Assembly (NCBI GenBank): GCA_029817715.1
Contig: JARUPY010000602.1
Coordinates: 2,807,501 to 2,871,500 of the forward strand
Source of the DNA: Melastoma dodecandrum
Taxonomy: Eukaryota > Streptophyta > Magnoliopsida > Myrtales > Melastomataceae
Direction of reading: 5' to 3'
DNA length: 64,000 nt
In this document: positions 44,601-54,081 of the stretch, one piece after another
How positions within the stretch are numbered: the first letter of the stretch is position 1
Layout: every line of letters starts with the position of its first letter
Notes under the pieces: generated by a model
Told to the model about the DNA's origin: nothing
Seen by the model: only the letters and a program-made list of their open reading frames with translations
Database searches by the model: none
Position numbers and translations under genes: made by a program

Positions 44601-45225
44601 CTATACTGGATATCCATTCGGTGTACCTCGATGTCCTTATATATCCAGCTTTAAAGAGTTTCTTGACTTCCTCGAATACTGCTTGAGTGACTTCATGAGT
44701 CATTCTCCTGGGCGCTTGTTGGACTGGTTTAAATCCCGTTTTGATTGGTAACTTGTGTTCCACAAGTCGGCGATCTAGGCCAGGCATCTCAGTGTAATCC
44801 CAAGCGAAACAGTCTTTAAACTCTTCTAGAGTAGCTTTGATAGAATTGAAAAGTTCTTTATTCATTGAGGAACTGATGAAAACAATTCGAGGGCTTGATG
44901 CCTCGCCTAAATTGACGCTCACGAGTGAGTCACATGGCATCATCAGTGACTCACGACTCTGGACACCGCCTAAATCGGTGTCAACGTTATTACAAGACCT
45001 GGCTTCGAGATTGATGCTGCTTATTTGGCATCCTACTTTCCTAGACATCCTAACATGCTTCTGAAGTCGCTGTAGGATATCAGCGACTGCATGACCTTTC
45101 TCCTTACTGTCCATACATCCCTTCGTGTAGGAGTCTATCGGGCTCCAACTCCGTCGCAGTGCTCTCCTGGCTCTTAGGCGCTTCTCCCTTGTTGCCGCTT
45201 GGGCTGTTGTTCGTCTCGCCTTCAT
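41656..45225 (-). CDS. Gypsy pol: reverse transcriptase, RNase H, archaeal-type RNase H, integrase
   Basis: An intact frame of 1189 residues. Reverse transcriptase: RVCIDFRDLNRATPKDEYP, FMDGFSGYNQI, EWVVMPFGLKNAGATYQR, VYIDDIVV (near 44270). First RNase H: YLLYVAATESVIGAMLAQE to KLRHYIGSQEVHVI. Second RNase H: WFDGSSAKSDVGIG, NNATEYEALI, VMGDSQLVINQ, the Tat hallmark. Integrase: HHCC finger (HQGLCGSHQSG ... CQECQKHG), D in WALDIIGEI, D in VVDNGAVF, E in GQAEATNKLI, and a C-terminal GDLVWKMV/WEGPHEV domain without a chromodomain. All catalytic residues seen are present. The frame overlaps gag-PR by 122 bp and is shifted by +1, so expression needs frameshifting or splicing. The true pol start is unknown. 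Confidence 0.95.
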   Translation of the reverse strand: MKARRTTAQAATREKRLRARRALRRSWSPIDSYTKGCMDSKEKGHAVADILQRLQKHVRMSRKVGCQISSINLEARSCNNVDTDLGGVQSRESLMMPCDSLVSVNLGEASSPRIVFISSSMNKELFNSIKATLEEFKDCFAWDYTEMPGLDRRLVEHKLPIKTGFKPVQQAPRRMTHEVTQAVFEEVKKLFKAGYIRTSRYTEWISSIVPVIKKNGKIRVCIDFRDLNRATPKDEYPMPIADDLVDKTAGHQIMSFMDGFSGYNQIFLAEEDIHKTAFRCPLGIFEWVVMPFGLKNAGATYQRAMNAIFDASINKTVEVYIDDIVVKSQDEKSHVNDLRNAFIQMRKHQLKLNPLKCAFGVRAGHFLGFLVHQRGIEVDQNKVNSIQRLNPPSNKKQLQAFLGMINYLRRFIGNVAGRTEVFSTLLKAKGNFVWSNEHQKAFEGLKEYLMKPPVLAPPRIGKPYLLYVAATESVIGAMLAQEAEDKTERAVYYLSRQLTATEKRYTIKEKLCLSVFYAVKKLRHYIGSQEVHVIAKSPVMKYFFESPLLTGRISKWSLVLSAYDLRFKPQQSVKGQVLADFLVNHDPSTSIDQEESIENVWQAWFDGSSAKSDVGIGLHILSPLGKDVRLAYRLSATHTNNATEYEALITLLKELLTLGARRARVMGDSQLVINQMNGDSLCQEKLAPYHQVARKLVERFETITFLFVGREENTIANDLAQKASGYKARGRNNCVPEIASHLVPQSDLFALDILVSDKDWRQTIIDFLTDPAQKASRRIKTQALSYTLIDGVLYRKTKEGVLLRCVDLDEATPIMLETHQGLCGSHQSGIKMSWVIKRHGFYWPSMLKNCIEMARGCQECQKHGPATRAPASDLISVIKPWPFRTWALDIIGEIHPHSSKGDAYILVATDYFTKWVEAQVYKKIDHKEVINFLRSSIIYRFGIPQNIVVDNGAVFNNEKVREFAAEFSFSITNSTPYYPQSNGQAEATNKLIKNNIKKMVGANPREWHKLLQDTLWALRVTKRDSTGEAPFSLVYGQDAVLPIEIRYKSLRVAHPDLQDEAMYLALEELEKKRLDVIDRLEVHKQRIARHYNKKVVHKRFKVGDLVWKMVLPLKSKDQVLGKWSPNWEGPHEVCKTYSSNTYRLMTREGDKHPLKVNGKYLKPYRETIWEAHRGILKRRIPLIWEALNS

Positions 45226-48200
45226 CCTTGGTCGTGACTACTTCTTGCAGGACCTCATCTATGTCCTTGTCTGTGAAGTCGGGCCCCCATCCTAGGGGTC
45301 CGACTGTGGGGTCTCCCAGCTTGTAGCGCTGATCCAAAGTAAGGTCCTTGATTGTCTTACACGTCTCTGTATGCAAAATACCCTTGTCACAACAGGAGTA
45401 TTCATCAGCCTTAACGATTTCTATCTCGGAGTCAAGCCATAAGATTAACTCCCTATGCAAAGTAGATGGAATCGCGGCGGCCTTATGAAGCCAATCGCGT
45501 CCTAAAAGCGCATTAAATGAAGGGGCTATATCGATTACAAAGAAAGCAGTTTCCTGCTCGTGTCTCCCGACGCCTAGGCGCACGGAGCATATGCCCAGGC
45601 ACTCGGATTTTCTCCCATTAAAGCCACTTACAGCTACGTCTGTTCGCACCAACTCGCTAGGCTTGTACCCAAGTAATCTAAACTTGGCAAGGGGAAGAAC
45701 ATTGACAGTGGCGCCATTGTCTATTAAGACTCGGCCCACTAAGACACCATCAAAGGTGGCTGAGATATACAGCGAATGCATATGCTGTTTCATGCGATCT
45801 GATGGTTTCCTCAACCAGTGCAGAGGGAAGCCAGAAGGAAATGTAATGACTTTAGAGTCGAGAGTTTTACCTTCCGGTGCCTCCGACTTGTTGTTGCAGG
45901 CGAACTCCGCAGGGAGGGTAAGAGCGTTGCAGCTCACGAGGGGCCTTTGCTCTGCGTTGAAGTCGCAGGGCTTATCTCCTCGTAGAGGAGTGTAGTCAAA
46001 GCTCGAGCCTGGGTCTTCCGAGTAGTCAGTAGACTCGACTCGCTCGGGCTCTGCGACTTGTTTCCCTGTGGCATGGTTCCCGCCAAAGGGTGGTATCACA
46101 GGGGTCATTCTTGGTTTCTTCTGGGCGTGACTTAGACGCCTTTCTTTTCTCTTTTGAGCCCTTACGGGAAGCGTAACCTTCCTTTCCGCCTTCTGCCATT
46201 GAGACGAAGGGTTAAGTGCTTTGACGAACCTTGGTTTCTTAGAACCAAAAGGAAGTCGACTTACCTCCACAAACCTTCCGTCAGCTGGGTCATATCCTAC
46301 CTGCACAGGGTTATCTGCTGGCCTATTCGAAGAGGGCTTGTTAGGGTTCGAATTACCTGAGCCCTCAGGACAGACTGCCTTCACCAGCATCTCCCCTTTT
46401 GCGGATAAGTCGACGAGACGCAAGAAGTAGTTAACGCAGCATGCTGTGCAGAGCTGGGTGATGAGTATGCGGTTGTGAGCGATCAGCTTGCACTTTTGGC
46501 ACAGCAGCTTTTCGTCCAGGAATTGGGCAATAGGTGGCCCCCTCCGCAGTTCCTGAGGATCAACTGTCTGCGACGCGTAGCGGGGCCTGCGATTCACGGC
46601 CTGCTGAGGTTGGTCCGCTTCCTTATGCTCCTCTACCGGTCTAATCTCCTTGACAGGGGTAGTTCTAGTGTACCCCTGTTTGATGACCCTTTGGCCAGAC
46701 GAGTCTATGAACTCCAGTCGCCGTGCCGGGCGTTCTGTTCCCCGGGCGACTGCCTCTCCATTCCCCTTGTGACCCTGGGGACCTCCTCTTCCTCCTCGCA
46801 AGGTTAATCGACAATCTGCGCTAGGAGGGCTTTTGAGGGCGTGAGAAGATCCTCGGGAAGTGTTCAGCGACATTGCTGCTTCCTCAAACGGGGTCAGGTC
46901 GTACCATCCCTCCGTCTTGCTGTCCAGTAGGTATTTCTTGAACGTGTGGCACTGATCCGTAGTATGAGTGTCGTTCAAGTGCCAGTGGCATAGCCACTTC
47001 TCCCTTCCTTTGGGCAATATGAAGACCCCACGCTCAGCCAGTCGCTTCATCAGAGCATTAGCCACCAAAGTTTCGCCGGTTGCTTGTAAGTCCTGCGAGG
47101 GTTCAGCAGAGTCGTTAATAACTTCTAAGAGATTAACCTCAGCATCAAATATGTCAAACGTATGAATGGCGACTTCATCCCCGAATGGACTATCATCCAC
47201 CACGGCGACTTCGTCGACCTCGGGAAAACGGAGCTCTTTAGACTCTATTAAATCCTGGATGATATTTCTAAAGGACAAACAGTCCTTGGTAGCATGGGTG
47301 AAGGACCCATGCCACTTGCAGTAATTCCTATTCTTTTCCCTCTCTGTCTGAGGGACTCGATGGCCGGGCTTAAGCCTAATCCTTTTCCTTTGATATAGCC
47401 AGTCGAATATAGCGTCGACTTTATCCGTGTCGAAAGAATATTTTCTTTCCTCGGCATTCTTTTGGGATGCCTTAGCTTTGGAATTCTTCTTAGTCAGGGG
47501 ATCGCATATAGTCGACTCCCCCTTGACAAATTCAGCCACGTCGACTTCATAAGTGTCGACTTGGTAGGCTCGAGTCAGCTGAGCTTCCTCTGTAAGGAGC
47601 TGATAATACTCAGTAGCCCTCCTTGCTAAGTCATACAGGTCAGCAAAGCGCTCGCCCTGCAGCTTTTTCCGGAACGGGATAGTCAGCGCATTTAATGCGA
47701 GAAGTAATTGATCCTTCTCCGGTATGGGGGGTGTACACCGCAGTAGGGCCTTCCTAAGTTTCATTAGAAACTGCCCTGGGTGTTCTCCGTTAGCCTGTTT
47801 AAGGCGCATTACCTCAAACATCGACATGGGGGTGTCCAGTCGAGCAAAGGTCTTAACGAACATAGACTGCATCTGAGTCCATGAGGCTACTGACCCTGGT
47901 GGCAGACTCGCATACCACGTAAAGGCATCTCCCGTTAATGAGTTAGGGAAGAGCTTCAGTTTCCAAAAGTCGTTCCCAGCCGCCTCACCAAGTTGGTGAG
48001 TGAAGCGAGCGACATGCTCGAGTGGGGTCATTTCATCCTCACCCAAAAAACGAGTGAAGTCGGGCACCTTATAACCTCTAGGTAGAGGGAAATCCCTGTC
48101 GACATATGCAGGATAGGGAGACCTGTACAAACAGGCATCGTCTCGCCGAGCTATTCCGGGGACGACTTGCTCTATAACCTGAGTTATGGCCTCCCTCAAG

Positions 48201-48943
48201 TCTGGGGGTACACCGCCTACTGGGACCTGCGCTGGAGGTCGAGTCGACCTTATCGGGCTGTACGGAGAACTTTCCCCCATTGTCTGATTCGCTGGATTCC
48301 TCACGTAGAAGGAAGGCTCCTCCCGAAAGTTTCCACCTCGGGATCCAAACTCATAGGGGTCTCCAGTCGCGTCGATTACAGGTTCTTTTCCAGGGCGATG
48401 AGACGGAATAAAATCCTCCCCTCGATCTGTTTCCTCCTGAAAGTCCTCTGCCTCATTCCAATACGTATTCGTTGGTTGATTACGTGAAGAAGAGGGTCGA
48501 CCAGGGGGAACCCGATTCCCGGGTTCGAAAAGAGCATTTGTCCTTATGTCGGATTGCTCAAAAGTCACGTTACGTGGCCCTTGAGTAGTCCTGCGAGCGT
48601 CTGCCATGAACGTAGACTCCCTAAAGGGGGCCTCTCTCATACGAGGTCTTACTCTTTCCTCGTCTCTCGGGCCAGAAAGACGCCCTATTAGAGTTTGGAC
48701 ATCCATTAGAATACCCTTCATATCAGTCAACTCCTGACACACATCCCCCAGTTCCTTGTGGAACTCCAGTCTTGAAATAAATTCGGACGGGGTATGTGAA
48801 TCAAAAGTGGACTGGTTTGTAGCTGCCTGGCCTCCTAGGGCCGGCGCTGGCAAGTCCATTCCCGGAGGAAGTTCTGACTGATTTTCCCCATTTAAAGGAT
48901 TTTGAGACTCATGGGCAGTAGTACTTCGAGTATTTCTCGGCAT
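45104..48943 (-). CDS. Gypsy gag and aspartic protease
   Basis: The start is placed at ATG 48943, just after the primer site. The open frame extends back into the LTR, but that part is not expected in the protein. 1279 residues. The gag core (FWKLKLFPNSLTGDAFTWYASLP) is at about residues 318-400. Two zinc-knuckle-like units, CKWHGSFTHATKDC and CHWHLNDTHTTDQC, follow (C-x2-H forms are common in Tat elements). A CQKCKLIAHN segment comes next, and then the protease with VLIDNGATVNVLP at about residue 1069 and LLGRDWLH after it. Asp-Asn-Gly replaces the usual Asp-Ser/Thr-Gly. The frame is fully open, which fits the very young insertion. Confidence 0.93.
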   Translation of the reverse strand: MPRNTRSTTAHESQNPLNGENQSELPPGMDLPAPALGGQAATNQSTFDSHTPSEFISRLEFHKELGDVCQELTDMKGILMDVQTLIGRLSGPRDEERVRPRMREAPFRESTFMADARRTTQGPRNVTFEQSDIRTNALFEPGNRVPPGRPSSSRNQPTNTYWNEAEDFQEETDRGEDFIPSHRPGKEPVIDATGDPYEFGSRGGNFREEPSFYVRNPANQTMGESSPYSPIRSTRPPAQVPVGGVPPDLREAITQVIEQVVPGIARRDDACLYRSPYPAYVDRDFPLPRGYKVPDFTRFLGEDEMTPLEHVARFTHQLGEAAGNDFWKLKLFPNSLTGDAFTWYASLPPGSVASWTQMQSMFVKTFARLDTPMSMFEVMRLKQANGEHPGQFLMKLRKALLRCTPPIPEKDQLLLALNALTIPFRKKLQGERFADLYDLARRATEYYQLLTEEAQLTRAYQVDTYEVDVAEFVKGESTICDPLTKKNSKAKASQKNAEERKYSFDTDKVDAIFDWLYQRKRIRLKPGHRVPQTEREKNRNYCKWHGSFTHATKDCLSFRNIIQDLIESKELRFPEVDEVAVVDDSPFGDEVAIHTFDIFDAEVNLLEVINDSAEPSQDLQATGETLVANALMKRLAERGVFILPKGREKWLCHWHLNDTHTTDQCHTFKKYLLDSKTEGWYDLTPFEEAAMSLNTSRGSSHALKSPPSADCRLTLRGGRGGPQGHKGNGEAVARGTERPARRLEFIDSSGQRVIKQGYTRTTPVKEIRPVEEHKEADQPQQAVNRRPRYASQTVDPQELRRGPPIAQFLDEKLLCQKCKLIAHNRILITQLCTACCVNYFLRLVDLSAKGEMLVKAVCPEGSGNSNPNKPSSNRPADNPVQVGYDPADGRFVEVSRLPFGSKKPRFVKALNPSSQWQKAERKVTLPVRAQKRKERRLSHAQKKPRMTPVIPPFGGNHATGKQVAEPERVESTDYSEDPGSSFDYTPLRGDKPCDFNAEQRPLVSCNALTLPAEFACNNKSEAPEGKTLDSKVITFPSGFPLHWLRKPSDRMKQHMHSLYISATFDGVLVGRVLIDNGATVNVLPLAKFRLLGYKPSELVRTDVAVSGFNGRKSECLGICSVRLGVGRHEQETAFFVIDIAPSFNALLGRDWLHKAAAIPSTLHRELILWLDSEIEIVKADEYSCCDKGILHTETCKTIKDLTLDQRYKLGDPTVGPLGWGPDFTDKDIDEVLQEVVTTKDEGETNNSPSGNKGEAPKSQESTATELEPDRLLHEGMYGQ

Positions 48944-48946
48944 GTT

Positions 48947-48964
48947 CTCCCACTGTGGTCGCCA
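48947..48964 (-). promoter_or_regulatory. Gypsy primer binding site
   Basis: The minus strand reads TGGCGACCACAGTGGGAG, six bases inside the 5' LTR. It starts TGGCGAC as expected for tRNA-Arg-type primers used by Tat elements, but the match beyond the first seven bases is imperfect. Confidence 0.6.
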
Positions 48965-48970
48965 AAAACG

Positions 48971-50033
48971 TGTTCGCCTATAGAACGGATCACGTCGGAA
49001 ATATTTGGCAAAGGACTCACAGGAATTGAGTTTGTGGTCGCCAGTAAGAAGATGCACAATTTTATTGAAACTAAATGCAAGTCTTACAATCTTAATGAAC
49101 AAAGAAAACAGGGCTTACAGCCATTAGAAGTGGAAAAAGTGCAAGTGTCGACAACGATGTGGAAATCTGTGACGGCGGAGAACTGGTGACGAAGGCCTTG
49201 GAAGCTCGCTCCGTCGGTGGTAGTTGCTGGCGGGGATCTGTGACGAAGGCCCTACGAGCTCACTCCGTCGGTGGTGTCGCTGGCGGAAGATTGACGGCAA
49301 AGGCCCTACGAGCTCACTCTGTCGGTGGAAGGGTAGTTGACCTAAAAACCGGGTCAGGGCATCTAATTCCTAAGGTTGACGAACAAACTTCAGAGTTTTT
49401 GGCTGTGTATGGTCGTGTTTTGTCTTTGGAAACTCCTTTGCTATTTATAGAGAGCTCGTACGTGTCTAACACGTAACGAGTGGATCTTGTTACAGATCGT
49501 GTCATGGATCGTGATTCCTAGTATCGTGGGAGTGTCCCAACAACTCCCCATGAGATACGGGATCACGTTCCTGAAAATTAGAATCGGTTACGATTCTTAA
49601 CAATCGTGACTTTAGGAATAAATAAATTTATTCCCATCTCGTCGACTTGCTTTGTTTGCACGGGCTTTGGCTGCTTGCCTTTGTTCAGGATAATGTCGAC
49701 TTGACCCTATAAGTAGACCTAGCTACTATTGGGTCATATTGGTAGTCATATCTTAGTGGTGAGTTGACCTAGTCGACTCTATAAATCGTCTTTAGTAACT
49801 CCATTGTGGGTCGACTTCATCATGAGTTATCCCAACTGACCTCGTCATGAGTCGACCTGGATGACTTCGTCATGAGTTAATCCAGTCGACCTCATTATGA
49901 GTCGACCTGGGCGACATCGTTCTGAGTTAGCCAGTCGACGTTGTCATGAGTCGGCCTGGGCGACTTCGTTCTTAGGCAGTGTGATGATTCCTGGGCTCTA
50001 AGCCCAGGCCCAAAATTATTTACTATGTCAACA
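48971..50033 (-). repeat. Gypsy 5' LTR (1063 bp)
   Basis: Near-identical partner of 37065-38127. The TATA box on minus near 49446 would drive the genomic RNA toward lower coordinates. Confidence 0.96.
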
Positions 50034-51285
50034 CTACCTCCCTCCAATTCATGCATCGAATCTTGAATTGTGTCATCCACATATAGAATACATTGGAAGT
50101 TACGAAATGGTCGTCGCGATTTGATTAATCAAAGGCTACGTCCTCGAGCGATATCCCCGAAATTGGACAAGGATATAATTATGTATGTTCTTGACTTGGT
50201 CGCGGAAGTCCCTAGCTCCATCAAAATGATTTGGTAAGTCAAGAGAATATCGAAAAGGCTACTCGGATAATATACAAATTTTGTTCGTAGGAGATGAAAT
50301 GGCGCCGAACTGATTGCCGATGTCTTCGCATTTAAGTTTTTCTTTTGGCAAAATATCTACTTTCAGTCTAGAATTTGGCCAAAATAGTTTGCGTTAACTT
50401 AATCTGCTATGGTTTTCTCACCGACTTTTATTTTTATATTAATATTGATCAATCTTGAATTTCATCGTACGAAAGTTTATCATACGAAATGGGATAATAT
50501 AGCAACCTTCGTAAGTAGGGTTTTCTATTTTAGGATTTTGATGGCCAGATTAAATAAGTTAGAAGCCAAAGGGTTCGATAGTTATTAATGTAACCAAGAA
50601 TACACAAAATCGAAGAAAGACGGATGATAAGTCAGTCGTAGGGACCTCTGTTGCGAGGTAAAATGAACGATGAGGTAGATGAACACGAGTACGAGAAGTT
50701 GACGGTCCACTATTATATGACGCATATCAGACTTTGTTAAAAGTCTTATTTTGCTTTCGCGACCAGATCTAATATCAACGAAAAAATCAATATAAAAATA
50801 TAAATTAGTGATTAAGTTAAGTTCAAAAGAGGGAGTTGGCCTATGGTATAAAAAATATAATTATGTTATAATTGCGGTGCATTTTATTTTATAAAGTATG
50901 GTACAAAAATTATGACAACACTAAAGTCATTTGAAATGAATATAAATAATGTCGTTACTAATTTAATTAAAGGCTAGATACAGAGTATTTTATGTCCGGT
51001 CCACTGAGAGAATGCATATTTAATATTAAAGAATAGTGAGTGCCCTTTGTCCTTTTTAATATATAAAAGGACAAAAGAGGAGGCAGAAATTGACGGGCCA
51101 CCGTTAGTCCAAGGGCATTATTTATTTATTGATTGATCTATTGGGGTTTGTCTTTTCTGAAATGTCTAAAAAACACTTTGAAATTATTTAGATAATGTCG
51201 AGTATTAATAATTTCCCACTTTGGTGATATGAAAGAGTGCCTTAGCCTTCTAGACGTCCCATGCTATTACAGTGTAGATTATTAT
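50034..51285. other. AT-rich intergenic DNA
   Basis: It starts with the right CTACC target duplication. No gene is recognised up to the LRK10L stop codon. Confidence 0.45.
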
Positions 51286-53758
51286 CTACCGGGAACTCAG
51301 CTGCGCGCTCGCGGTGTGCGTCACCGACGAGCTTGACATGCTGTCCCACTTGCCGGTGACCGAATCTGGTGAGAACGAACGGGAATCATCCTTCAACAGG
51401 GCGGAATCATCCGATGGATCGTCTCCTTCCTCTGCCTTCACATCCCCTTGCCCCAGCTTTTGTATCTGTTTTAGTGTCCTCAGGACTTCCTGCATAGACG
51501 GCCTGTCGTCGTGCTGAGGCTGCAAGCACCGGAAGGCCAGCTCGGCCACGGCCGTGATCATCTCCCTTGTCCTGTCGTCAGATTGGAACCCAAGGTTCGC
51601 ATCCACAAGTTCGTGCAACGCATTGGCCTGCATCTTGTTGATGGCCAATGCCGAGAGGTTTATTTCCTGCCTACGCCTCATGATGTCGACTGCTGGCAAC
51701 GAGGATATGAGCTCAATCAGCACGACCCCGAAGCTGTAGACGTCGCTCTTTTCCGTCAGTTGGTAGCACTGGTGATATTCAGGGTCGACATAGCCCGGGG
51801 TCCCCTGGGGGGCAGTTGAGATGTGTGTGACGTCGAGCGGGAACAGCCGCGACAGCCCAAAATCGGCGACCTTGACTGTGAAATTCTCATCAAGGAGAAT
51901 GTTGTTGGTTTTCAGGTCTCGATGGATGATGTCGGAGGCGTGGAGGTACACCAGCGCGCTTGCGGTCTCTACGGCGATGTTTAGGCGGGTTAGCCATGGT
52001 GGTAGCCCAGGCTTAGCCAGTTTCCCGTGAATGTGGTCGGAAACTGTCCCATTGGGAATGTACTCATACACAAGCAAGAGCCTGCTGCTCTGCCTGGATG
52101 TGCAACCATACAGTGAGATGAGGTTCGGATGCCTTAAGCGAGCCAGAATGTCGACTTCATTCATGAACTGCTCGACTCCGCGGTAGTTTTGCTCATACAG
52201 CCTTTTCACTGCTACAACTCGCCCATCTCTGAGTTTTCCTGACAAATGAGCAGATCGTGTTTGTATGATCAATTTTCTTCAGAGACTTCCATCACCCATT
52301 CGAGTCACTTGTTACTCAACAAAATCAAAGCCCGGGTTTACCTTTGAACACCTTGCCAAAGCCCCCATTGCCGAGTTCTGCAGCACAGTCGAAATGGTTT
52401 GTGGCCTTCTCTAGCTCTTCATAGTCAAAAATAGGTACACCAAAGCTGAAACTTCCCTTCCCAAAATCTGTTTGGGAAGAGAACATAGAGGAGATACTCC
52501 TCGAGACTACGGACGTTTGAGCGTACTTCTTCCTGTGACGCGTATACACTACGAAGAAAACAATGGACATCATCGCCATGAACCCGGTTCCTGTACCAAC
52601 ACCTGAAATTAAAGAACGTGAACTCTTAAGTGAGAGATTTGGCTCCTGTTAGAGCTCAAAACGAAAAACGTCGAAAAAGACGCGAAACAGAGACAAAAGT
52701 GGCAAGCTCCTACCTACTGCAATTTTTGTTCCGAGTTTACGACCTGCAAAGAAAAACCACGAATAACATGGCATTAGTAAGACAGAGCTTCTTGAGATGA
52801 GCTTTCAGTGTTGGCGATGCACGGGAAGTGTAAATGGAGCCACAATGAAACTGGTAAGAACAAATTTGTGCTACGAGAGAGCAGCGTCTGCACATATCAG
52901 ACAACAGCAGCAGCATATTCACAGAGATCGAATTTCAGGATTGAAATTACAAGATATCACAGATGTTGCATGAATACCATTTCCGCAGGTTGTGGCACGC
53001 ACACCACTGGGGCAAAAGCAGACTAACTTGTCACTGCCGTCGTACCCACACCGGCCACCACTGCCCGCACAGGCAGTACAATTATCCGCCAACCAGTTCA
53101 TGAGAAACCCCACCTTTGCCAAGGTCGATATGTTCGTGGTTGGAGAGACATCCACCGGTGCGCTGATGACGGATTGACAAGTATTGCTCCCTGAGGAGTA
53201 GCTCCCCGAGGAATAGCCTCCAGAGGAGTAGCCCCCTGAGTAGGAGTTACCCGAGGAGTTTGTGAAATAGGCCACATCGTCGTAGAAGTAGGCGAATGAA
53301 TGTAGCGAAGGATCCGTGTAGCATTTCACGTCATAGATAAAATCATAAGAAGGCTCCGATGTACAGTTGTAGAAGAAGTAGAGATCATGACTCCCGGAGA
53401 CGAGACCGAAAGGGGTTCCACCCAGGCTAAAGTTCGAAAGAGGGGCGCCACAGGAGCTCTCATAAGCGACGTCATCAACAAGGAGGAGGGAGGAGTTGGG
53501 GTAGAATATGCTCTTGGCGGTGAAGTTCTTGTTGGAGATCGAGAGGATCGGGCGTTCGTCCTTGCACGAGATCCGGAAACTAGGATGGCCGCAGTAGGAG
53601 GGGTGTTGGCCGTAGATCCAGAAAGGGTAGGAGATGTCGGTGCCGTTGGCCTGGCATCTCCGAGGGGCGCATTCCAGGTAGTGGGAATCGTCGGACAGGA
53701 CACGGGGGGCGAGGGAGAAGGCGGAGAGGAGGAAGAGCAGGGGGAGGAGATGATTCAT
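51286..53758 (-). CDS. LRK10L-type receptor-like kinase (GUB_WAK / WAK_assoc ectodomain)
   Basis: Plasma-membrane receptor kinase. Four exons on minus, 53758-52978, 52743-52714 (30 bp), 52602-52342 and 52238-51286, all introns phase 1, joining to 674 residues. Signal peptide MNHLLPLLFLLSAFSLAPRVLSD. GUB_WAK pectin-binding-type domain from YLECAPRRCQANGTDISYPFW. WAK-associated Cys-rich end (NCTACAGSGGRCGYDG, CFCPSG). Transmembrane segment around MAMMSIVFFVVYT. Kinase: GNGGFGKVFKG, VAVKRL, IIHRDLKTNNILL, VADFGLSR, GTPGYVDPEY, DVYSFGVVLIEL. All catalytic motifs are present. Ligand unknown; relatives act in cell-wall sensing and defence. A Tyr/Ser/Gly repeat lies in the ectodomain. Confidence 0.95.
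53186..53262 (-). repeat. Short in-frame tandem repeat in the receptor ectodomain
   Basis: Units of about 21 bp encode (G/S)YSSG-type repeats (YSGGYSSGGYSSGSYSSGS) between the GUB_WAK and WAK-associated parts. This is a likely length-variable site between alleles. Confidence 0.75.
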
Positions 53759-54073
53759 TTGGTATCAAAGGGGTGGCGAAACAAAGAACAGGGGAGGAGA
53801 TGGAGGAGGGAAAGGAAAAAAAAAGTAAACGAGGAGAGTTGGTGTGGATTTGGTGTGAACTTGATGTGGAAGGTGCGCGGTGCGGTTGTTGGGGTTTGGA
53901 CTTTTTATTACAAAAAAACATCGGCAGTTCGAAAGCTGGCAGAAATCCAGGATCCACATAAACCCAATTATGTCAGATTCAACAAGTTGGGCTGGCTGGA
54001 TGGCTGCTGTTGGTAGAGTTGGAAACTCTCTGCTTTCACATTTGCAAAGCATTCTGCCTGAAATCCAAACACA
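53759..54073 (-). other. LRK10L promoter / 5' UTR region
   Basis: Upstream of the receptor start on minus. C/T-rich leader, no gene. The foldback element begins about 320 bp from the start codon and may touch the promoter. Confidence 0.4.
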
Positions 54074-54081
54074 GGATTGAG

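Larger units (their letters stand above)
37065..50033 (-). mobile_element. Young full-length Ty3/Gypsy (Tat-type) retrotransposon carrying an antisense PMD gene
   Basis: A 12,969-bp element. LTRs of 1063 bp (37065-38127 and 48971-50033) begin TGTTCGCC and end GTCAACA on +. I noticed only one difference between them (AATAAG/AGTAAG near 37139 and 49045). A perfect target duplication, CTACC, lies at 37060-37064 and 50034-50038. On minus: primer site, long gag-PR frame, pol with reverse transcriptase, two RNase H domains and integrase. The second RNase H and extra DNA between pol and 3' LTR are marks of the Tat lineage. Between pol and the 3' LTR lies a multi-exon gene on the opposite strand. Confidence 0.96.

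Noticed and set aside
48944..49102. Start of the Gypsy gag frame inside the LTR (Met at 49102)
   Set aside because: The frame happens to be open through the LTR and primer site. Translation should start after the primer site, so ATG 48943 was used.
53387..54016. Plus-strand frame of 209 codons opposite the receptor kinase
   Set aside because: It is antisense to the signal peptide and GUB_WAK exon and has no domain features.
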